Source: Chitinophaga pinensis (GTDB lineage: Bacteria; Bacteroidota; Bacteroidia; Chitinophagales; Chitinophagaceae). From it: 38,141 nt of DNA. The notes under the pieces are model-generated. The model was not told the DNA's origin and did no database searches. It saw nothing but the letters and a program-made list of their open reading frames with translations. The position numbers were made by a program, and so were the translations under genes. Positions 33,337 to 38,141 of this stretch are shown one piece after another. Location of the stretch: positions 1-38,141 of the forward strand of contig CAMDVD010000037.1 of NCBI GenBank assembly GCA_945878115.1, written 5' to 3'. Within the stretch, counting starts at the first letter, position 1, and each line of letters begins with the position of its first letter.

Positions 33337-34317
33337 TTACCTATTCGAAGATAAATGCAATGGATTAAAGTCGAATGCAAAATTTGTTGACTTATTTTTT
33401 GGAACTTCTGCACCACCCCATTCCACAACTGTAAATCCTTTTCTAACAAAGGCTTGTAAAATTGGCTCTTCGGTATGGATATAATTTTCACTCGCTTGGA
33501 ATGCCATGAATACACGTAACATTGCATCTGGTTTTGGTGTAATGATAAGTGGTGCACTGCTAGTATATTCCTCTTCTGCGAAGTGAATAAGATTGTATTT
33601 ATTTTGTATCATTTTAGGTAACCAAAATACAATCATGTCATTATATTCTTTCGGCGTTAAACCCATTTCAGAAAAGGTTTTTTGCAAGAATGTTTTTGTG
33701 TCTGATCCTTTTACACAATATCCTTTTTGCATATCAAAGGTATAAGGAATGCTCGGCTTTCCTTCCCAAAATAAATATTGATATTCCATGCCATCCTCTT
33801 GATTATGTAATGTTCCATCTTTATTTGCTTCTACAGTCCATCCATGTTTTTGCGGATTATAATCTGGATAAGTTGCTGTAAGTGTACCCGCAAAATTTAA
33901 TTGCACCTGAACATCCATAGTGTGTTTTGGATACAAATAAATCACGGGTTTCATGGCAATGATTCCACCTGATGTATCCAATGAAATATTACACAAAGAA
34001 ATATTTGGCATTACAGGTAATGGCGGCGTGCCACACCAACCACAATTAAAAACAGAGGAGTCGCCAGTGTAGTTAAAATCAAAGTTTACATTAGTAGCAT
34101 TGATTTGAAAATTACTAGGCAAATTAATTGGCTTCACACTAAATCCTAGTATTGGAGAATTATTGGAAGAAGTCATATTGATAAACCAACTGGAATCAAC
34201 CGCACAGTATTCAATTGTACCAGTTCCTGTATAGGAACATGGCGAAGTATTTGTTTGTTTGTGGCAAGCACTGCAGAGAAAAAGACTCGCCATACAGGCA
34301 ATAAGTATATTTTTCAT
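33337..34317 (-). CDS. Lipoprotein of the KPVIYLYP family, function unknown
   Basis: A 326-residue protein with a lipoprotein signal (MKNILIACMASLFLCSACHK). After about 110 variable residues comes a strongly conserved domain: KPVIYLYPKHTMDVQVQLNF, TATYPDYN, GWTVEANKDGTLHN, YQYLFWEG, GYCVKGSDTKTFLQ, GLTPKEYNDMIVFWLPKM, NKYNLIHF, ITPKPDAMLRVFMAF and GFTVVEWGGAEVP. I know this block from many uncharacterised secreted proteins in bacteria, but I cannot name a family number or activity. The many conserved Trp, Tyr and Glu residues suggest an enzyme or ligand-binding domain. It starts 27 bp downstream of the outer-membrane barrel gene and is probably in the sigma-factor operon. Confidence 0.75.
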   Translation of the reverse strand: MKNILIACMASLFLCSACHKQTNTSPCSYTGTGTIEYCAVDSSWFINMTSSNNSPILGFSVKPINLPSNFQINATNVNFDFNYTGDSSVFNCGWCGTPPLPVMPNISLCNISLDTSGGIIAMKPVIYLYPKHTMDVQVQLNFAGTLTATYPDYNPQKHGWTVEANKDGTLHNQEDGMEYQYLFWEGKPSIPYTFDMQKGYCVKGSDTKTFLQKTFSEMGLTPKEYNDMIVFWLPKMIQNKYNLIHFAEEEYTSSAPLIITPKPDAMLRVFMAFQASENYIHTEEPILQAFVRKGFTVVEWGGAEVPKNKSTNFAFDFNPLHLSSNR

Positions 34318-34344
34318 GTTGATTTTTTTTGTATGTTTTTATTA

Positions 34345-35238
34345 TTAGTTAGTCAATCTAACACCAAAGCAATATGGATATTGTTCAGTACCATAACTCG
34401 TCAATGGCGTTAAACTATTTTTGAAGTAAATAGCAAATTGCTTATACTCTAATTCAGCTTGCATGCCGTATTGAAATTTGTTTAAATTGAAATCATTGAA
34501 CTGTTTTTCCTTTTGTTTTGAACCTTCTATAATTTGCTTAGTATGGCTTCTTACTAAATAACCTGCATATCCACCGATGCTTAAACAAACATTTCTGGAA
34601 TTGTGATTCGGACTAGTTTCAAATCGAAGAAGAAGTGGTACTTGCAAATAATTCGTCACCAATTTATTTTTCGTGTAGTTCACACTATCCATTGTAATGG
34701 CATAGCCTTTGTTATTCGGCGATAGTGCGCTGAGGCTTGCGTTGGTTTGGTCAATGCTGGTCCAATGAATGGATTTTTTATATGACCAATTATTGATATC
34801 ATAACAAAGGCCATAGATAAAACTCACATAATTTTTATAAAGACTTACTTGTTGTCTAACGATGCCGAAATTCACATTAATGGATTTTCCGGATTTTAAT
34901 TCAAAATCATTTTCTTGCGCTGCTTTTTTAGTAAATAAGGCGAAACTTCCAATGCTATTAGGGTCGCTTACACTTGTGTTTGTATAATCCGTTTTGTCGG
35001 TGTAATTATTGAAACCGAGATTGAAACCACCCCAATCCGTTTCTACAGGCTTGCGTTTTTTCTTTTTTGATGGTGTTGAAAGTTCCATCTTTTTTACAGA
35101 TTTACCATCTTTGTTTTCATTAGTTACAATTTTTAGCATGCCATTTAAATAGGAGCTAGAATCTTTTTTTTCTTGAGCATGAACAAGGATTGGAAAGCTC
35201 AATAAAAGGGCGAATAAAATTTTACTTGTGTTTTTCAT
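34345..35238 (-). CDS. PorT-like outer-membrane beta-barrel protein
   Basis: A 297-residue protein with a signal peptide (ILFALLLSFPILVHAQEK) and a Lys-rich linker (STPSKKKKRKP). A series of amphipathic strands follows: GGFNLGFNNYT, KSINVNFGIVRQQVSLYKN, YLQVPLLLRFETSP, NVCLSIGGYAGYLV, FQYGMQAELEYKQFAIYFK and a last strand ending PYCFGVRLTN. The YLQVPLLLRF and GGYAGYLV motifs are typical of the PorT/outer-membrane-beta-barrel family of Bacteroidota. It lies 12 bp downstream of the anti-sigma-like gene. It may be the envelope structure that the sigma/anti-sigma pair monitors, but this is an inference from position. Confidence 0.8.
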   Translation of the reverse strand: MKNTSKILFALLLSFPILVHAQEKKDSSSYLNGMLKIVTNENKDGKSVKKMELSTPSKKKKRKPVETDWGGFNLGFNNYTDKTDYTNTSVSDPNSIGSFALFTKKAAQENDFELKSGKSINVNFGIVRQQVSLYKNYVSFIYGLCYDINNWSYKKSIHWTSIDQTNASLSALSPNNKGYAITMDSVNYTKNKLVTNYLQVPLLLRFETSPNHNSRNVCLSIGGYAGYLVRSHTKQIIEGSKQKEKQFNDFNLNKFQYGMQAELEYKQFAIYFKNSLTPLTSYGTEQYPYCFGVRLTN

Positions 35239-35250
35239 GTGTTTGTTTTT

Positions 35251-36096
35251 TTAGTTGTTATTAATGTTTAAAATTTTTGTATTGCCTACGAAAACGAGTA
35301 GGTTAGTTTGTTTGATCTTTTCTTTTTTAAGTTTTATCTGATGTGTTAAGGCAGCTATCTTATTTATGAATTTTAATATTCCTTTTTCTGTAGAGGCTAT
35401 AAGAGGTACAGCTGTTGTATCCTGCATCATGAGGATGTGATTACTTTTTTCTGGAACAATTTCTGGTTGCGCCATGGCAATTGTATCTTCTCTTTTGTTC
35501 GGAATATAGGGTATGGAATGGGGTATCAAAGGTGATTGTGTTACTACCTCATTTGGAGTCTGTTGTTTTTCTTTCTTTTCTTGTTGAACAATATCTACAG
35601 GTACTTGTGGCGCCATACGATGCTGAAGTAAATTCACTTTCGGTAGAATAGGATTTACTTTTTGTTGCGTGGAATGAATAACGACATTAATTGGGATACT
35701 ATCTTTTTTATTTTGTGGCGTAGGTATAACGGTATCTATATTGGGAAGAGTAGATTCGGATTTTGGTTGAGCAACAAACGAAGGCTGAATTTTTGTCTTT
35801 ATTAAAAATGTATAACCGATAAAAAGTATCCCAGAAAGTACAGCGGCTATTGCCAAATATTTTATCCAATAAACAGGAAATAAGATAGCAGGTTCTTCTT
35901 TGTATAAGAGTTCCTTTTTTTCAAAAACGATGTCGGTATCTGGTGTAAGAATAGTTTCTTTCAATAAAATATATTCTTCTAAAATAGAGGGATGTGTATG
36001 TAAGAATAATTCGAACTCTGGTACAAGATCACTTGCCAATTCGTTGTGCAAGTAATCGACTAAAAATTCTTCGTAATTATTTTCGTTGATGATCAT
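35251..36096 (-). CDS. Anti-sigma-factor-like single-pass membrane protein
   Basis: A 281-residue protein lying 10 bp downstream of an ECF sigma factor. The N-terminal ~60 residues (YEEFLVDYLHNELASDLVPE, FLHTHPSILEEYILLK) are helical and resemble the cytoplasmic anti-sigma domain, without zinc-binding cysteines. One membrane helix spans about 78-99 (IKYLAIAAVLSGILFIGYTF). The periplasmic part is Pro/Gln/Lys-rich and looks disordered. It probably holds the sigma factor at the inner membrane until an envelope signal arrives. The identification rests on gene position and topology more than on sequence. Confidence 0.7.
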   Translation of the reverse strand: MIINENNYEEFLVDYLHNELASDLVPEFELFLHTHPSILEEYILLKETILTPDTDIVFEKKELLYKEEPAILFPVYWIKYLAIAAVLSGILFIGYTFLIKTKIQPSFVAQPKSESTLPNIDTVIPTPQNKKDSIPINVVIHSTQQKVNPILPKVNLLQHRMAPQVPVDIVQQEKKEKQQTPNEVVTQSPLIPHSIPYIPNKREDTIAMAQPEIVPEKSNHILMMQDTTAVPLIASTEKGILKFINKIAALTHQIKLKKEKIKQTNLLVFVGNTKILNINNN

Positions 36097-36106
36097 GGAG
36101 GATAAA

Positions 36107-36595
36107 TTAAATGTGATTTTCTAGACCGATTAAACTGGTTTTTAATTGCAGACGTGCTCTGAATAAATACACTTTAACTTGATTTTCTGATAGCTTGGTG
36201 ATGCTGCCTATCTCCTCATAACTATAACCTTCATAATCTTTGAGAAGTACTAATTGTTTTTGTAAATCGGGTAGTTTTTCTAATGCTTCGTTGACTGCTT
36301 TTTTCACATCATGATTTTTTGTTTCGCTACTGCCGCCAAATTTTTCAGGAATGGATTCTACCAAATGTGTTTTTTTCTTTTTACGAAGTGCATCCACCAA
36401 TTTATGATATCCAACAGTAAACAAATAGCTTTTAATTTTTTCTAGGTCCACTTCTTCTTTTTTCATCCATAAGATTTTGTACGATTGTTGTACTATGTCT
36501 TCTGCATCTTGTTGGTTACGAATATTTTTTAAGACAAACCGATACAAGTCATCTGCATGCATTTTTACTTGTTGATTGTATTGGTGAATTGTCAT
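36107..36595 (-). CDS. ECF-type RNA polymerase sigma factor
   Basis: A 162-residue sigma-70 family protein. Region 2 is visible as LYRFVLKNIRNQQDAEDIVQ, SYKILW and KIKSYLFTVGYHKLVDALRK. Region 4 is LPDLQKQLVLLKDYEGYSYE, EIGSITKLSENQVKVYLFRA, a normal helix-turn-helix with the 'YSYEEIGxIxxLSExqVKvyLfRAR' pattern. Regions 1 and 3 are absent, as in ECF factors. It is the first gene of the operon sigma, anti-sigma-like, barrel and lipoprotein (gaps 10, 12 and 27 bp). It probably activates its own operon; no TAnnTTTG box is seen upstream, which fits a different promoter type. Confidence 0.93.
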   Translation of the reverse strand: MTIHQYNQQVKMHADDLYRFVLKNIRNQQDAEDIVQQSYKILWMKKEEVDLEKIKSYLFTVGYHKLVDALRKKKKTHLVESIPEKFGGSSETKNHDVKKAVNEALEKLPDLQKQLVLLKDYEGYSYEEIGSITKLSENQVKVYLFRARLQLKTSLIGLENHI

Positions 36596-37050
36596 CAGGG
36601 TATATATCGTTTGAGGGTAGCGAAATGTTACAGAAAATAAAAAGTTTTTTTAAAAATAATTTTGATCTTGTTTCAATCTGCGATTTGGAGCATATAACAT
36701 GTTGCGCATTTTAAGTAATGGACGGGGCTTCAACCGTAATCATTTTCGTTGAAAGGAAGTAATTTTTTTATCATAAATAGGATTCAACATCACGAACCTA
36801 AAACAAAATTGTATGAAAACAAAAGGGTGATGCTAATTGGGTATCTTAGTAAGATAATTAGGAAATATAGGGTGGTAATTGAGAAGATGGAAAATTAGAT
36901 AAACAGGTTCTTGTTATTTCTCTTGCGTCGTTGTTGGGTGTTATCACCAACAACCACAATGTGTTATGGGATTATAAAATGAAAATCTAATATTAAGGAA
37001 AGAATTTTAGGTTGAACTTTATAAAGGATAAAATTTTTATATTCGCATAT
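36596..37050. other. Divergent intergenic region with one inverted repeat
   Basis: No ORF of note. A hairpin GTTGTTGGGTG (36930-36940) / CACCAACAAC (36945-36954) has a 4-nt loop and one bulged G, without a T run. TATATTCG (37039-37046) resembles a TAnnTTTG box for the gene at the window end. Confidence 0.45.
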
Positions 37051-37116
37051 ATGAAAAAAGCGCTGGCGGAAATGTTGTTGTTGAAAAACATTAACTACGG
37101 CGAAAAACTAAAAGTT

Positions 37117-38141
37117 ATGTACAGTTTATTTTTAAGAATAATATTCACAATATTATTTATAGTTTCTATAAAGGTTGGAGAATCACAAACTAAGCAGAAC
37201 TATTCTTGGATAGTTGGTTACGGAAATTCTAATGTGGTTAAATTTGAAAATTCAAATTTTTCATTTCAAAAGCTATTTGATACATTATTTTATCCATCTA
37301 GGAATTTTGACCCAGGAAGTAATATTTGTGATACAAATGGCAATATTATACTATTAAGTAATGGCAAAAGCGTAATAGATAGTAATAAAAACTTCATAGA
37401 TGGACTAGATAGTATTGGAGGACGGGAATTTGTAAAATATAATAGTGGCGATTGTCCTTATTCGCAATATTCAATTTTTTTACCTTTAAAAAATAATATT
37501 TATTATTTTGTAAATAATTCTGTAAGTGATAGTTTTTGGGCATATTATAATAATACAGGAGGACTAGATTTTAATTTTGATGAATTGCTTTATTGCAAAA
37601 TAGACATGAATGGTAATAATGGTTTAGGTGCCTGTATAAAACGTGAAGTGAAACTGATAGAAAAAGATACCTTAAGCAATACCCAAATGATGGCATGCAG
37701 ACATGGTAATGGCAAGGACTGGTGGCTATTTAAGCAGGGTAGTATTAAAAATATAGTACATAAATTTTTGTTTACCCAAGATAGTGTATTCAACTATGGT
37801 ACACAGAGTTTTGCAGAACCTGAATTTAGTAAATGGGATAATGGGGGTCAAAGCATGTTTAGTCAAGAAGGTACAAAATATGCAACCACTTGTAGAGGAA
37901 CAAGAAAAATATTTGTGGCTGATTTTAATCGTTGCACAGGAGAGTTAAGTAATCCTGTGGTATATGATGTGCCTCCACTCAATGCGCATAGCACTTTTGA
38001 TAGTACTATGGTAGACGTATTGTCGGAAGGTTTAGCATTTTCACCCAATGGCAGATTTCTTTATGTGAATATGTATTATAATATTCAACAATTAGATTTA
38101 TTAGATTCAGATACAAGTACCCGATGGAGTGTGGTGGCAGG
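37117..38141 (+). CDS. Secreted protein, N-terminal part, probably T9SS-associated beta-propeller (3' end outside window)
   Basis: The frame is open from ATG 37117 to the window end (341 codons, no stop). The start MYSLFLRIIFTILFIVSIKV, then GESQ, is a signal peptide. The rest alternates short strands and turns and includes YSWIVGYGNSNVVKFE, CDTNGNIILLSNGKSVID, ACRHGNGKDWWLFKQ, FSQEGTKYATTC, IFVADFNRCTGEL and EGLAFSPNGRFLYVNMYYNI. SPxGxxLYV-type repeats point to a WD40-like/lactonase-type propeller. Such proteins in Bacteroidota usually end in a T9SS sorting domain, which cannot be seen here. An in-frame ATG at 37051 would add 22 mainly polar residues before the signal peptide, so 37117 is preferred. 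Confidence 0.8.
   Translation, partial: MYSLFLRIIFTILFIVSIKVGESQTKQNYSWIVGYGNSNVVKFENSNFSFQKLFDTLFYPSRNFDPGSNICDTNGNIILLSNGKSVIDSNKNFIDGLDSIGGREFVKYNSGDCPYSQYSIFLPLKNNIYYFVNNSVSDSFWAYYNNTGGLDFNFDELLYCKIDMNGNNGLGACIKREVKLIEKDTLSNTQMMACRHGNGKDWWLFKQGSIKNIVHKFLFTQDSVFNYGTQSFAEPEFSKWDNGGQSMFSQEGTKYATTCRGTRKIFVADFNRCTGELSNPVVYDVPPLNAHSTFDSTMVDVLSEGLAFSPNGRFLYVNMYYNIQQLDLLDSDTSTRWSVVA

Overview
The window looks like chromosomal DNA from a Bacteroidota species, probably close to the Chitinophagaceae/Sphingobacteriia; I cannot place it below phylum level. The evidence is: AT-rich sequence; several secreted proteins with C-terminal type IX secretion (T9SS) sorting domains; repeated TAnnTTTG promoter boxes in place of a sigma70 -10 box; an IspG with the large central insertion; a DUF4290-murA gene pair; and an ECF sigma / one-pass anti-sigma / outer-membrane-barrel operon. 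No rRNA, tRNA, CRISPR array, phage or transposase gene was found.

Layout. 1-2.3 kb: 3' end of a large secreted adhesin-like protein (147-bp repeats, three FN3 domains, T9SS tail) with a strong terminator. 2.7-7 kb: a small lipoprotein, tadA, a DUF4197 protein, a prohibitin-like SPFH protein (minus strand) and dnaN. 7-10.9 kb: small accessory genes around ispG, namely a DUF4160-DUF2442 pair, a second DUF2442 gene and a ParD/ParE-like toxin-antitoxin pair. 11-14.3 kb (minus): DUF4290-murA and a pirin. 14.5-18.5 kb (minus): a 1340-residue secreted M4 metallopeptidase. 18.5-19.4 kb: an intergenic islet with palindromic elements and a frameshifted DUF2442 gene. 19.4-24.6 kb (minus): nuoK-nuoL-nuoM-nuoN, the membrane-arm end of complex I, without the other nuo genes next to it. 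24.9-28.1 kb (plus): a PlsC-type acyltransferase, a priA reduced to its N-terminal domain, and a second secreted metallopeptidase. 28.3-32 kb (minus): small proteins, an intact DUF2442 gene and an LtaS-like sulfatase-fold enzyme. 32.1-36.6 kb (minus): a tandem duplication, two lipoproteins, an outer-membrane barrel, an anti-sigma-like protein and an ECF sigma factor. 37.1 kb to the end: the start of a secreted protein that runs off the window.

How the genes relate. The housekeeping genes (dnaN, murA, ispG, tadA, nuoKLMN) are single units separated by accessory material. Three secreted proteins carry T9SS tails and would use the same export route; a fourth, at the window's right end, is probably of the same type. 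The sigma/anti-sigma/barrel/lipoprotein block looks like one regulated envelope operon and is the best candidate here for an uncharacterised system. Intergenic regions hold two dispersed hairpin repeat families: a GCGGCA...TGCCGC element in four copies and a CCCTTCTCC...GGAGAAGGG element in three. One copy of the first lies directly after the truncated priA.
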